Assembly: GCA_007741555.1 (NCBI GenBank)
Contig: CP036526.1
Coordinates: 7,429,719 to 7,493,718 of the forward strand
Direction of reading: 5' to 3'
Length of the DNA stretch: 64,000 nt
Origin: Stieleria marina
GTDB taxonomy: Bacteria; Planctomycetota; Planctomycetia; Pirellulales; Pirellulaceae
In this document: positions 46,815 to 55,315 of the stretch, one piece after another
How the letters are laid out: the number at the start of each line of letters is the position of its first letter
How positions within the stretch are numbered: the first letter of the stretch is position 1
The notes under the pieces: model-generated
Databases searched by the model: none
Seen by the model: only the letters and a program-made list of their open reading frames with translations
Told to the model about the DNA's origin: nothing
Position numbers and translations under genes: made by a program

Positions 46815-48008
46815 ATGAGCAAAACAAACCAGAGCAAAACCAAACTAATCGTGCTGACCCTCGATGCATTTGCACCATCTGCACTGGGGTGCTACGGATC
46901 GTCCTGGAACTCCACACCGGCGATCGATGCTCTGGCCGCGGGCGGTTGCGTTTGGGACCGGCTGATTACCAACAACACCGATGCGACCGCCACGCTTGAG
47001 CAGTGGATGCAGCAAGACGATTGGATGGAGTCATGGAAACCCATGGGCAGCATCGAACTGCTAAGTGATTCGCAAAAGGCAATCTCGCTCGCCGCAAAAA
47101 CGAACTTTGACCAGCTATTTCTGATCGATCCGGTGGATCAGTCACAGGAAAACGGAGTGGCCGAAGATCTGGAATCGACGCAATTCGCACAGCTGATTGC
47201 CGCCGCCGTCGAACGTTTGGGCGAAGACGATGACTGGAGCGTTCTGTGGTTGCACAGTGATTTTCTGCGAACTTGCTGGGACGCACCTCGATGGCTGGTG
47301 GACGCCGAACCACTTGCTGAATGGGACGATGAACCACTTGATGCCGCCGAAACCTTAGAAGCAGAAATGCTGGAATCGAACCAGGAGTCGACAGACTCTC
47401 TGGATGACCTTCCTTACGTTTTCGATCAAACGTCACCGCCCGAAATCCAGCTCAAGGCTGACGAACACCCTGACCTGATCGCCACGTGGATGAGGACGTA
47501 TGGCTGTCAGGTTCGGCTGGTTGATGAACTACTCAGAGTGCTGGTGACCGCCACGGCGGACGATGACGTCACGATCGTCTTGGCCGGCACCAGTGGAATC
47601 AGCTTGGGACAAAACGGCTGGATCGGTTATCAAGCCGGACCGCTGCGCAGTTGTCATATCGGAGTGCCAATGATCGTCGCTGGCGTCGGGCCGACTCGGA
47701 TTCCGCAAGTCCGCGATGCCAGCATCGTTCCGGATACGATTGCCAAACTGAGCCAAGCGGAGTGCCAATTGACGGACGTGGATCAATGGAGCCACCACGA
47801 AGATGTTTACCAGCCGCGTGTCGTAAGCCGTCGCGGAAGCACGGAGCATGCGATTACGACACCGAAGTGGTTCTTCGTTGAACAAAAGAACGACAGCCAC
47901 CGCCTGTATCTGAAACCCGATGACATCAACGATTTCAACGACATCAGCCGTCTTCGCAGCGATGTGGTCGACGAACTAAGCCAAAACGCCGACTCGGATG
48001 GCGCATAA
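46815..48008 (+). CDS. Sulfatase-fold protein lacking key metal ligands (pseudo-enzyme candidate)
   Basis: 397 residues from ATG 46815 (GGGAG upstream); an earlier in-frame ATG adds 27 non-conserved residues. The N-terminus (LIVLTLDAFAPSALGCYG, then TPAIDALAAGG) is the alkaline-phosphatase/sulfatase-superfamily start, with the metal aspartate in LTLDAF. The catalytic Cys/Ser position reads NNTDATA. The later region normally containing the DHG metal motif is VLAGTSGISLGQNGW, so the Asp and His are absent. The middle is acidic and the C-terminus is short. There is no signal peptide. It therefore looks like a catalytically dead, possibly regulatory or binding member of the superfamily. Confidence 0.7.
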   Translation: MSKTNQSKTKLIVLTLDAFAPSALGCYGSSWNSTPAIDALAAGGCVWDRLITNNTDATATLEQWMQQDDWMESWKPMGSIELLSDSQKAISLAAKTNFDQLFLIDPVDQSQENGVAEDLESTQFAQLIAAAVERLGEDDDWSVLWLHSDFLRTCWDAPRWLVDAEPLAEWDDEPLDAAETLEAEMLESNQESTDSLDDLPYVFDQTSPPEIQLKADEHPDLIATWMRTYGCQVRLVDELLRVLVTATADDDVTIVLAGTSGISLGQNGWIGYQAGPLRSCHIGVPMIVAGVGPTRIPQVRDASIVPDTIAKLSQAECQLTDVDQWSHHEDVYQPRVVSRRGSTEHAITTPKWFFVEQKNDSHRLYLKPDDINDFNDISRLRSDVVDELSQNADSDGA

Positions 48009-48041
48009 AAAAACCTCGTCGATCAGTGATGATCGACGAGG
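48007..48041 (-). terminator. Intrinsic terminator for the Cys/Pro-rich protein gene
   Basis: CCTCGTCGATCA (48014-48025) and TGATCGACGAGG (48030-48041) are exact inverted repeats with a 4-nt loop. On the minus strand seven T (48007-48013) follow. It overlaps the stop codon of the sulfatase-fold gene on the plus strand and may act for both. Confidence 0.88.
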
Positions 48042-48085
48042 CAAAGTTCTTTCTTAAGCTGAGCGACAGAATCGCTCAATCAAGA

Positions 48086-49159
48086 TTAGATGTCAGTGTT
48101 GGCATCTGGTTTTGGAGCTGGAGGAGCATCGGTTGCTTCTGCAGCAGGTGCTTCAGCAGCTTCGGCAGGAGCAGCAGCGTCGCTGCTGCTGGTTGCTTCG
48201 CCAGTGCTGATTGTTTGAACGCTACCAGGAACCAAAGTTTCGCCGGGCTGAAGGTCGTAGCCAGCGTCGCTGGAAACAACAGCCGACTCGTAGCTCACAG
48301 GAGCAACTTCGTTGTACACAGGTGCAGCTTCAACACTTGTTGCAACTTCACCGTAGCTGATGCTTTGCTCGCCAGCACAGCTGCTGCAAGCTGGAGCAGC
48401 TTCAACGAAGCTGACTGGTGCAGCAACAGGTGCGCTGCAACCACAAGGCTCAGCAACAGGAGCTTCACAGCCACAAGCGACAGGCTCAGGAGCACAGCAA
48501 GGCTCTGGTGCAGGAGCACAACAAGGCTCTGGTGCAGGAGCACAGCAAGGCTCTGGTGCAGGAGCACAGCAAGGCTCTGGTGCAGGAGCACAGCAAGGCT
48601 CTGGTGCAGGAGCACAGCAAGGCTCTGGTGCAGGAGCACAACAAGGCTCTGGTGCAGGAGCACAACAAGGCTCTGGCTCAGGAGCACAGCAAGGCTCTGG
48701 CTCAGGAGTGCAACATACTGGCTCTGGAGCACAGCAAGCTGACTTGCGTGCTTTCAGTTTGCTCAGCAGTCCACCGCCGCAGCCTTTTGACTTCAGCTTG
48801 GCGAGCAATCCACCACCACCACAAGTTGGTGCTGGAGCGCTGCAACCACGGGACTTCAAGCTTGCGAACAACCCACCGCCACCACAACCACGTGGCTCAG
48901 GAGCGCTGCAACCGCGAGCTTTCAGCTTGGCGAACAATCCGCCACCGCTGCAAGTCGCTGGTTCTGGAGTGCTGCATCCGCGTGCTTTTAGCTTGGCGAA
49001 CAGTCCGCCACCGCTACAAGTCGTTGGTTCTGGAGCACAGCAACCGCCGCCCTGCAACTTGGCGAAAAGCCCAGCTTCAGCAGTCGTAGGGTTCATTGTA
49101 AGTGACGCACTGATCAAAAGTGCGAATGCGGCGATGCCGCTAACCACAGTCCGATTCAT
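48086..49159 (-). CDS. Exported Cys/Pro-rich repetitive protein
   Basis: 357 residues from ATG 49159, with a good Shine-Dalgarno (GGGAG). A signal peptide (MNRTVVSGIAAFALLISASL, cut near TAEA) is followed by five repeats of ~24-28 residues built on GLFAKLKARGCS and PEPATCSGGG. Then comes a block of CCAPAPEP octapeptides (seven nearly identical, flanked by CCAPEPEP variants), and a C-terminal acidic Ala/Glu/Pro region. The abundant CC pairs suggest disulphide cross-linked or metal-binding extracellular material such as a cell-wall or matrix protein. At DNA level the octapeptides are 24-bp tandem repeats, so length variation between strains is likely. No homologous domain is recognised. Confidence 0.85.
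   Translation of the reverse strand: MNRTVVSGIAAFALLISASLTMNPTTAEAGLFAKLQGGGCCAPEPTTCSGGGLFAKLKARGCSTPEPATCSGGGLFAKLKARGCSAPEPRGCGGGGLFASLKSRGCSAPAPTCGGGGLLAKLKSKGCGGGLLSKLKARKSACCAPEPVCCTPEPEPCCAPEPEPCCAPAPEPCCAPAPEPCCAPAPEPCCAPAPEPCCAPAPEPCCAPAPEPCCAPAPEPCCAPEPVACGCEAPVAEPCGCSAPVAAPVSFVEAAPACSSCAGEQSISYGEVATSVEAAPVYNEVAPVSYESAVVSSDAGYDLQPGETLVPGSVQTISTGEATSSSDAAAPAEAAEAPAAEATDAPPAPKPDANTDI
48483..48738. repeat. 24-bp tandem repeats inside the Cys/Pro-rich gene
   Basis: About ten copies of GGCTCTGGTGCAGGAGCACA-type 24-mers, differing mainly at GGTGCAGG versus GGCTCAGG and CAGCAA versus CAACAA. They encode the CCAPxPEP octapeptides. Confidence 0.9.
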
Positions 49160-49630
49160 CGATTTCTCCCAAGAATATTCGGAGTCTGAGTGCGATCCAA
49201 TTTCGCACATCTTCAAATGTCGAGGGCAATTTCCGGTTCCCTCCTTAGATCAAGCGTCGATGACACCACCGACTACTGCTCGATCAACTCAACGTGTCTC
49301 GCATGTGCCGCATTGGATATAGCGGCACTGGGCGAAAGCCAACAAACAAGCAGAATAGGAAACCTGCATCAAGTTTGCGGCTCACGCAATTTCGTCGCTA
49401 AAGTAACGTTACCGTTTGCCCTGTCAATCGGCCCGACATGGAATTCAACGAATCCGCCGACCCGGGATGCACGGAGAACTCGCTGAGGGAATATTCCCGA
49501 GCACTGGCAATACCTAACGGCAAATTGGTGATCGATGCACTAAACGCAAAAAACCCCGTCAAAGACGGGGTTTTTCGGTTCTATTCGGTGCAGCACACCC
49601 GCTTCGAGGCGGCCATGTATGAGTCGCCAA
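49160..49630. other. Intergenic region of 471 bp
   Basis: No gene supported. It holds the leader of the Cys/Pro-rich gene and, at 49547-49573, the terminator of the downstream lipoprotein gene. Plus-strand frames here lack coding features. Confidence 0.6.
49547..49575 (-). terminator. Bidirectional intrinsic terminator
   Basis: AAACCCCGTC and GACGGGGTTT with a 3-nt loop; on the minus strand it is followed by a T-run (A run at 49548-49553). It lies 58 nt after the lipoprotein gene's stop. The plus strand also has a T-run after the stem. Confidence 0.88.
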
Positions 49631-50323
49631 CTAGCGATTCAGCCCATCAGAGGGGGCAGCAGCCTGCGACTGATTGTCCGTGCCCGCTGCAGGCTCGTCG
49701 GACAATAGCTGCGCCATGAGGGTACCATTCTCGAAATCGACGACTTCGGGTGCTTCGCTGCCTTCCTGCAGAATCGCTAGGCCCGAAATGCGCCAGTCCG
49801 TCGATTCTTTTTCGACTGACCAGACGACCTGAAATTTCAGCTTCGTGCCATCTGCGTTGGGTTCGGTCCAAAGGCTTTCGACCAGCATCGCGTTTTCTTC
49901 GTCGGGGACTTCCACTGCCTGGATGACGTCAAAATGAGCGTCAGGCGAACCAATCGGCTGAACCGAGCGACCAATTCGCTGCAGCTCGGATTGAGCTTTC
50001 TTGGTCAAAAACTGGCCAGCATTGGAGTTGGCTCCTCCGCGGCGAACTTGATCAAGGAACTGGCTGACCACATCCGTCGGCGAAGTCGTCGTGACCCCAG
50101 CGGAAACCAAACCGGAGCTGCCGGACGTCGTAGCGGCCGGTGTCTGAGCCACTTCAGCTTTGCCACAGCCCATCACGAACAGGCAAAACGTCGCCAACAC
50201 GGGTGTTTTCCAGGCTTTGATGACTGCCGATAGACCCGTTGCCGAGCTGAATCGTGATGTTGAACCAGTGGAAATTGCGGGACGGGCCATCATTTTTGCC
50301 ATGTTTGAAGTGTGAGAATGCAT
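49631..50323 (-). CDS. Lipoprotein, function unknown
   Basis: 230 residues from ATG 50323; an ATG seven codons in is also possible. After ~35 polar residues a hydrophobic segment ends in the lipobox VMGC (TPVLATFCLFVMGC). The N-terminus is long for a lipoprotein signal, so a start nearer the hydrophobic core cannot be excluded. The mature part has a Ser/Thr/Gly linker, then a compact domain (about 85-200; TSPTDVVSQFLDQVRRGG, FQVVWSVEKESTDWRISGL) whose shape resembles NTF2/SnoaL-like small alpha+beta domains that begin with 'VVxxFL'. The tail is acidic. Probably a periplasm-facing lipoprotein. Downstream is a strong terminator. Confidence 0.7.
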   Translation of the reverse strand: MHSHTSNMAKMMARPAISTGSTSRFSSATGLSAVIKAWKTPVLATFCLFVMGCGKAEVAQTPAATTSGSSGLVSAGVTTTSPTDVVSQFLDQVRRGGANSNAGQFLTKKAQSELQRIGRSVQPIGSPDAHFDVIQAVEVPDEENAMLVESLWTEPNADGTKLKFQVVWSVEKESTDWRISGLAILQEGSEAPEVVDFENGTLMAQLLSDEPAAGTDNQSQAAAPSDGLNR

Positions 50324-50805
50324 CAGTTGATCGGGAGGGAACGCTAGCTCGTCCGATGAGAGAGCGACGGCAACGGCCGCCCGCGAGCCCCTGGATTATT
50401 CTTGGTTTAGAAAATCTGCGGCCGGCAAGTCAAGAGAAAACCACTGTAAACCACAGAAGGCCGAGCCGGCCGGCGCAATGGAAATCACGACGCGATGGGG
50501 CCAAAAAGATGAAAATCGCAGCGTCTGTATCTCACCCGTTGCCTCCCGTTTTCCCCCTCAACATCTCTGCCACGCCAAGATTCCAATTCGCAAATCGAAT
50601 AGCCCAACCTGCCGCTGCCGTACCGCCGAAATACTCGTTCCAGCTTCGCCATCATCCGCGGTGATGAAGTCCGTGTTCAGTACTCAAAACAATTCGGACT
50701 CGCTTTTTCACGTGCTGATCCGGCTATCATCGCAAACTGCTTTGTTTCACAATGGTCGCTTAGCAGTCTTGACGTTTTCGCTACCAAATCGTTCCCCAGC
50801 GGCTC
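50324..50805. other. Intergenic region of 482 bp between divergent genes
   Basis: No supported gene. Overlapping plus-strand frames (50254-50664, 50478-50822) have low-complexity, Arg/Pro-rich translations and no family motifs. It should contain the promoters of the lipoprotein and the membrane-protein genes. Confidence 0.55.
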
Positions 50806-51438
50806 ATGCAACTCGAAGATAATTTCATTGAAGTCGACAACATCGAGATCGATTTGCGCAACCGCAAACTCGCTGCCTTGCTAGCGTGGCTGATTCCCGG
50901 TGCCGGTCACTTTTACCAGGGGCGACATACCAAGGGCAGCTTTTTCTTAGTTTGCATCCTGACGACGTGGATCATCGGTTTTGCCTTGGGCGGCGGACAT
51001 GTCGTGTACGCTTCGTGGCAACCAGGCGATCGCCGCTGGCATTATGCATTGCAGGCCGGCGTCGGCGCCGTCGCACTGCCGGCGTTGGTGCAAGGCCAGC
51101 GAATGAAACACAAAACTGACGCCGATGGTCGGACGATGCCAAGCTATCGACCACTTTGGGGCGGGTTCATGGCTCCACCGTATCGCCCGGTTTTCGAGGA
51201 CCGCGCCGACGAAGTTTCCGCCTGGTATGCCGTTCACGGTGCCGGCTACGAGATGGGGACTTGGTACACCATGATCGCAGGTCTCTTAAATATTCTCGTC
51301 ATCTACGACGCCTTTGCCGGTCCGTTGGCCATTCCTATTAGTGGTCGCAAAAAAGAAGACGCCGATGCCAAACCAAGTGCATCGGACGATGACACAAACG
51401 CAGAATCGTCTGCTCAAACCAGCGACGACCCAAACTAG
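50806..51438 (+). CDS. Small multi-pass membrane protein (TM2/DUF6677-like)
   Basis: 210 residues. After a charged N-terminus comes RNRKLAALLAWLIPGAGHFYQGRHTKGSFF, resembling the TM2-domain 'GxxGxHxFYLG' pattern. Two or three hydrophobic segments follow (VCILTTWIIGFALGGGHV, AGVGAVALPALV and a later one, WYTMIAGLLNILVIYDAFAG). The family may be DUF6677, frequent in planctomycetes; I recall the name but cannot confirm it. The C-terminus is acidic and Ser-rich, probably cytoplasmic. Function unknown. It is 60 bp upstream of the small membrane protein and TrkA pair and may be in their operon. Confidence 0.75.
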   Translation: MQLEDNFIEVDNIEIDLRNRKLAALLAWLIPGAGHFYQGRHTKGSFFLVCILTTWIIGFALGGGHVVYASWQPGDRRWHYALQAGVGAVALPALVQGQRMKHKTDADGRTMPSYRPLWGGFMAPPYRPVFEDRADEVSAWYAVHGAGYEMGTWYTMIAGLLNILVIYDAFAGPLAIPISGRKKEDADAKPSASDDDTNAESSAQTSDDPN

Positions 51439-51501
51439 ATCGGCACCGAGTTTCTGCTCCCTGCCAGCCGCACCTACCCGTTTCGATACCTAGCCAACGT
51501 G

Positions 51502-51729
51502 ATGCCAAGCCAGCTAATCAACATGCCAATCGCTGACATGCTTTCGATATCGCCGACGTACTTGCTGCACTACTTGCCGCTGATCGTGGCGATTTCGTTG
51601 GTGTTTGGCGCCACTCGTCACGAGGACACCGCGCTGATTCTGAAACACTCGTTCCACACGGCACGATGGATCACAGGATTCATGGCGTTCATCTTTGTTG
51701 TACTCGCATTCATCAGCTGGCTGATTTAA
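51502..51729 (+). CDS. 75-residue membrane protein coupled to trkA
   Basis: From ATG 51502 (GTG 51499 possible), 75 residues. Two hydrophobic segments are visible: LLHYLPLIVAISLVFGATR and ITGFMAFIFVVLAFISWLI. The loop between them is short and basic (RHEDTALILKHSFHTAR). Its stop TAA overlaps the TrkA ATG by one base (TAATG), giving translational coupling. This suggests a membrane partner of the TrkA-type regulator, although it is far too small to be a K+ channel itself. I know no characterised family with this sequence. Confidence 0.75.
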   Translation: MPSQLINMPIADMLSISPTYLLHYLPLIVAISLVFGATRHEDTALILKHSFHTARWITGFMAFIFVVLAFISWLI

Positions 51730-53081
51730 TGCGAGTCCTAATGCTTGGCGGAGGCACGGTGGGTCATTGGCTGGCCGACATGCTGTGCCGCAAACGCCAC
51801 GATGTTACGGTGATCGACATCGACCCCAATATTGTTCGGCGCATCAACAGCGAATTAGACGTCAAAGCCATCGTCGGCAGCGCCGCACAGAGCACCGTGC
51901 TCTTCCAAGGCGACGTGCTTAGCACCGACATCTGTTTGGCAGTCACCGGTGTCGACGAAGTCAATATCGTTGCCGCCAGCATGGCCAAGGCTCTGGGTGC
52001 GCGCCGCAGCATCGCTCGTGTCTACGCGCCGGCCTTTAGCGATCTCAGCACGTTTGACTATCGACAGCACTTCAACATCGACAGCCTACTGAGTTTGGAA
52101 CAGCTGTCCGCCGTGACTTTGGCTCGCGCGATTCGCAACCCTGACGCCATACCGCTAGAACACTTCGCGCGCGGCCAATTGGAAGTCTACGAAATGGACG
52201 TTTGCCCTAGCAGCGATGCGGTGGGCAAAAAGCTGCGCGAGCTCAAATTGAGCGGCGGCATGCGAGTCGGATCGATTCAGCGCGAAGGTCGCAAATGGCT
52301 GGCCAGCGCCGAAGACGAACTTCACGTCGGCGATCGCATCAGCTTGATCGGCATGCCCGAAGCCGTCGAAGCTGCACGGTCCAACTTTTCGACCACTTCG
52401 GATCGGCGCAAGCAGCAACGCATCATGATCGCTGGCGGTGGTGAGACCGGCTTTCACCTGGCGCGTTTGCTTTCTTCGCCCGATTACCGACTGACCTTGC
52501 TGGAACGTGATCTGGATCGCTGCGAACTGCTTGCCAAACTCTTGCCCGATGCCACCATCGTTCATGCCAATGCCAATCGCCGCAGTGTTTTGGAAGACGA
52601 AGGTGGCGGGACGGCCGACTTTTTCGTTGCCTGCACCGGCAGCGACGAAAGCAACATCATGGCGGGCGTCGAAGCACGCGAACTAGGTGCTTCGCGAGTC
52701 ATGGCTGTTGTCGAACGCCCCGACTATGCCAATGTGGTTGGCAAACTGGGCATCGACCGTGTCGTCAGCGAACGCGAAGTCGTCGCCCGACAGATCCTGG
52801 GGTTCCTCAATGAAGGTGCCGTCATCAGCCAGACTCGGCTGCCCAATGGCAAGATTGGCGTTTACGAACTGGAAGTCAGCGATCGAACCAAAGTCACTTG
52901 CGCCACATTGGCGGATCTGCCTCTGTCAGGACGTTGTTTGATCATGGGCATTCAACGCGAAGGATTCATTCGCGTGCCCAATGCCGACGACATTCTGCAC
53001 GCGGGAGACATCATCGTCGCCCTGATCGACTTGGATCACGTCGACGAAATCCTGTCGCTGTTTAACTCGAAGTCGTCTTAG
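51729..53081 (+). CDS. trkA: TrkA-type potassium-uptake regulatory protein (two RCK domains)
   Basis: 450 residues from ATG 51729; in-frame codons upstream lie in the preceding gene. Two RCK_N/TrkA-N Rossmann domains are visible (MRVLMLGGGTVGHWLADML and RIMIAGGGETGFHLARLL), each followed by a TrkA-C domain (e.g. GALFFLN-type: EVYEMDVCPSSDAVGKKL and YELEVSDRTKVTCATL). The protein binds NAD(H) and gates the Trk/Ktr K+ transport channel at the inner membrane. No TrkH/TrkG gene is in the window; the coupled small membrane gene upstream takes that position. A DinB-like gene follows 10 nt after the stop. Confidence 0.92.
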   Translation: MRVLMLGGGTVGHWLADMLCRKRHDVTVIDIDPNIVRRINSELDVKAIVGSAAQSTVLFQGDVLSTDICLAVTGVDEVNIVAASMAKALGARRSIARVYAPAFSDLSTFDYRQHFNIDSLLSLEQLSAVTLARAIRNPDAIPLEHFARGQLEVYEMDVCPSSDAVGKKLRELKLSGGMRVGSIQREGRKWLASAEDELHVGDRISLIGMPEAVEAARSNFSTTSDRRKQQRIMIAGGGETGFHLARLLSSPDYRLTLLERDLDRCELLAKLLPDATIVHANANRRSVLEDEGGGTADFFVACTGSDESNIMAGVEARELGASRVMAVVERPDYANVVGKLGIDRVVSEREVVARQILGFLNEGAVISQTRLPNGKIGVYELEVSDRTKVTCATLADLPLSGRCLIMGIQREGFIRVPNADDILHAGDIIVALIDLDHVDEILSLFNSKSS

Positions 53082-53091
53082 CAAATTTGAA

Positions 53092-53685
53092 ATGAAACCG
53101 CCGCAAGAATCCTCTCTGGCCAGCCGCCGTCCTGCCGACAGCGAATTCACCGAACCGTACCATCGTGACTTGGTCAATCGCCTCGACGGCCCATGTGCGA
53201 CCACTGTCTTAACCGACCAAATGTACTGGCTTTGCGAATTGGCCAGCAGCATCAGCACACTGCAAATCGACACCGTCCATGCACCGTACAGCTGGACGGT
53301 GCGACAAGTATTTGAACACTGCGCCGATGCCGAACGCGTATTCGGATACCGCATGCTGCGGATCGCAGCGGGTGATCAAACCAATCTGCCTAGTTGGGAC
53401 GAAAACGCGTACGCGGAAAGCCGTTTCGGCCTTGGCAATTTCACCCACATCGTTACCGAGCTTGGCGCATTGCGCAAGGCAAACGTGATGCTCCTGCGCC
53501 GCATCATTCCCGGCTGCTGGGACAAAACCGGATTCGTCGATGAGAAAGAAATTTCGCTCCGCGCCATCGCCTGGATCACCGCCGGTCACTTGCATCATCA
53601 TCTAGAGATCGTCGAAAAACGCTGCGAGATCACAGTTGATCGCAAAATGCCGGTTGAGAAGCCGACCGGCCAACCTGCCGGCTAG
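53092..53685 (+). CDS. DinB-like (DinB_2) putative metal-dependent protein
   Basis: 197 residues. The DinB four-helix fold is recognised by a histidine in WTVRQVFEHCADAERVFGYR and the pair in ITAGHLHHHLEIVEKR, with a third metal ligand between. DinB-superfamily members include bacillithiol S-transferases and other thiol-transferases; for this one the substrate is unknown. The gene is 10 nt after trkA and is probably co-transcribed. The stop codon lies in a perfect 20-bp palindrome that may act as a transcript 3' end. Confidence 0.88.
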   Translation: MKPPQESSLASRRPADSEFTEPYHRDLVNRLDGPCATTVLTDQMYWLCELASSISTLQIDTVHAPYSWTVRQVFEHCADAERVFGYRMLRIAAGDQTNLPSWDENAYAESRFGLGNFTHIVTELGALRKANVMLLRRIIPGCWDKTGFVDEKEISLRAIAWITAGHLHHHLEIVEKRCEITVDRKMPVEKPTGQPAG

Positions 53686-53693
53686 CCGGCAGG
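53674..53693. repeat. 20-bp perfect palindrome spanning the DinB-like gene's stop
   Basis: CCTGCCGGCTAGCCGGCAGG equals its own reverse complement, with the stop TAG inside its GCTAGC core. There is no T-run. The GCTAGC centre recalls the REP-like hairpin loops, but the flanks are unrelated. Confidence 0.75.
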
Positions 53694-53881
53694 AATGGTC
53701 CAGCATCGAATTGGTGAATTCGATGCGGCAGTGCTGTGCTGACAAGTCGTTCAGCTAAACTGGTACGACTGAAACGCCGCCGCCGTGCTGACACGACAAC
53801 ATGATCCGCTCTCCAAGTCACCCTTGATCTGTCCGTCGCTCGCGCTGCGCACGACGTACACGACGCGAATCTCGCCGGTCG

Positions 53882-55237
53882 ATGCATCAAGCACTTCATC
53901 GGCCCATCCGTCTTGAACGGCTCGAAACACGCGATCTACTAGCCGGCCCCGACAGCGGCTTTGATTCCTCCCTGGCCGTTCCACTGCCGTTCGAACAAGC
54001 CATCGAAGGACGCGATTTTGCCATCGCGACATTGCAGTCCAATGCCAGTCACCAAGGACCGCTACTCTATTCGTTTTCCACCGATCCCAACACGTCGATT
54101 GGGATACTGGACGACGCACCGGATGATGGAATTGACTTTCGATTCCTCAATAGCAACGGGGATCCCCTCTACGGTTCAGCCTATTCCCGAAACATCAGTT
54201 TTGAATCATTCACAGAGTATGTCTTTGCCGACGCAGGAGACTACTACCTGCAAATCGATAACGCGGCAGACCAAACGGACGTCGATGGCAAAGTACAACT
54301 GATCAACCACGCTGGTTTTCCCGTCGCGGTGGACCCGATCGTCACCGATGGAGCCATCGCGCCCATATTCGCTGTGGCCCGCGACTACGCTGGCAACTAT
54401 TCCGCATTGGATTTGCCCACCAACACCCTTGCCGATGTCACGTTCGATTCGGCGACCTTGGGACTAGCGGCCGGGCTGGAGATAAACGACATCGCTTTGC
54501 CCGACCAAATCGATGTCGACTCAGCTGGTTCACTGCACTGGGCCGGCGACTGGATTGTCCTGCCGTCAATTCAGCGCGATCAAAATCAGCTGCGACGAAT
54601 TCAAACCGGCGACCAAACGATCGAACTAATCGGTGGCCACCCCGACCAGAATCCGATCGACCGTTACGACGTTGACGGCAGCGGGCAAGTCACACCGGCC
54701 GATGCGCTGCGCGTAATCAATCACTTGGCTCAATACGGTGACCAAGAACTGAGCCTTATTGTGGAGTCGGCAGCCTACTTTGTAGACGTCTCTGGCGACG
54801 ATGTAGCGACACCACTGGATATCCTGAAAGTACTAGGGCGACTGAGCGAACAAACTGCATTTTCAGCCAGTGGTGAATCCTTGCAAATTGAAGCCGACAA
54901 TCTTGAAGCGTCCCCTACCGCATCAGCGCTGAGCCAACTTCCCAGAACGGTTGCCGTCGGCGGAGATCGTTCGCCAGAATTCACGGAACCCGATGAACCA
55001 AAGTTCGACGACCTCTCCTGGAAATCTCGCGCATCTGATTCCGCGTTTGCAGGGTCTCCCAATCCTTCATCGACAACACGCTCGCGGCAAGATTCAATTC
55101 GCGATGCGGAAAGCGAAGGTTACATCGAATCAATCGGGACGGCGGCCGTCGACGAAGTTTTGCGAAACGATGGTTTTGAACCGCTGGGTTTCCAGTTTCG
55201 GCCGAACGGTATTCCGCCTACACAGGGTCCTGGTTGA
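53882..55237 (+). CDS. Planctomycete exported protein with dockerin type I repeats
   Basis: 451 residues. The start carries RLERLETRDLLAG, the LEPR-type planctomycete signal near the N-terminus. The first ~150 residues are beta-rich (PPC/cell-surface-like; TPEYVFADAGDYYLQIDNA-type pattern). Dockerin type I repeats are at ~258-285 (RYDVDGSGQVTPADALRVIN) and ~300-325 (FVDVSGDDVATPLDILKVL), the Ca2+-binding DxDxxGxVxxxD pattern. The C-terminal ~110 residues are disordered. No enzyme domain is seen. It may be anchored through dockerin-cohesin-like interactions or simply secreted. The gene starts ~200 bp after the DinB-like gene. Confidence 0.85.
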   Translation: MHQALHRPIRLERLETRDLLAGPDSGFDSSLAVPLPFEQAIEGRDFAIATLQSNASHQGPLLYSFSTDPNTSIGILDDAPDDGIDFRFLNSNGDPLYGSAYSRNISFESFTEYVFADAGDYYLQIDNAADQTDVDGKVQLINHAGFPVAVDPIVTDGAIAPIFAVARDYAGNYSALDLPTNTLADVTFDSATLGLAAGLEINDIALPDQIDVDSAGSLHWAGDWIVLPSIQRDQNQLRRIQTGDQTIELIGGHPDQNPIDRYDVDGSGQVTPADALRVINHLAQYGDQELSLIVESAAYFVDVSGDDVATPLDILKVLGRLSEQTAFSASGESLQIEADNLEASPTASALSQLPRTVAVGGDRSPEFTEPDEPKFDDLSWKSRASDSAFAGSPNPSSTTRSRQDSIRDAESEGYIESIGTAAVDEVLRNDGFEPLGFQFRPNGIPPTQGPG

Positions 55238-55242
55238 GCACG

Positions 55243-55277
55243 AAAAAACGGCGACAAGCTTAACGCTCGCCGCCGTT
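55243..55277 (-). terminator. Intrinsic terminator for the DUF1559 gene
   Basis: On the minus strand AACGGCGGCGAGC pairs imperfectly with GCTTGTCGCCGTT around a short loop and is followed by six T (A-run at 55243-55248). It lies 39 nt after the DUF1559 stop. Confidence 0.8.
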
Positions 55278-55315
55278 GGACGTCTTTTCAGTCTTCGCGT
55301 GGACCTCGCCAGGCC

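Noticed and set aside
48360-49322. Plus-strand GSGAGAQQ-repeat frame and other frames opposite the Cys/Pro-rich gene
   Set aside because: Antisense reading of the 24-bp repeats. The minus frame has a signal peptide, Shine-Dalgarno and terminator.
50254-50822. Overlapping plus-strand frames in the 50.3-50.8 kb gap
   Set aside because: Low-complexity Arg/Pro/Ser-rich translations, mutually overlapping, no ribosome sites.
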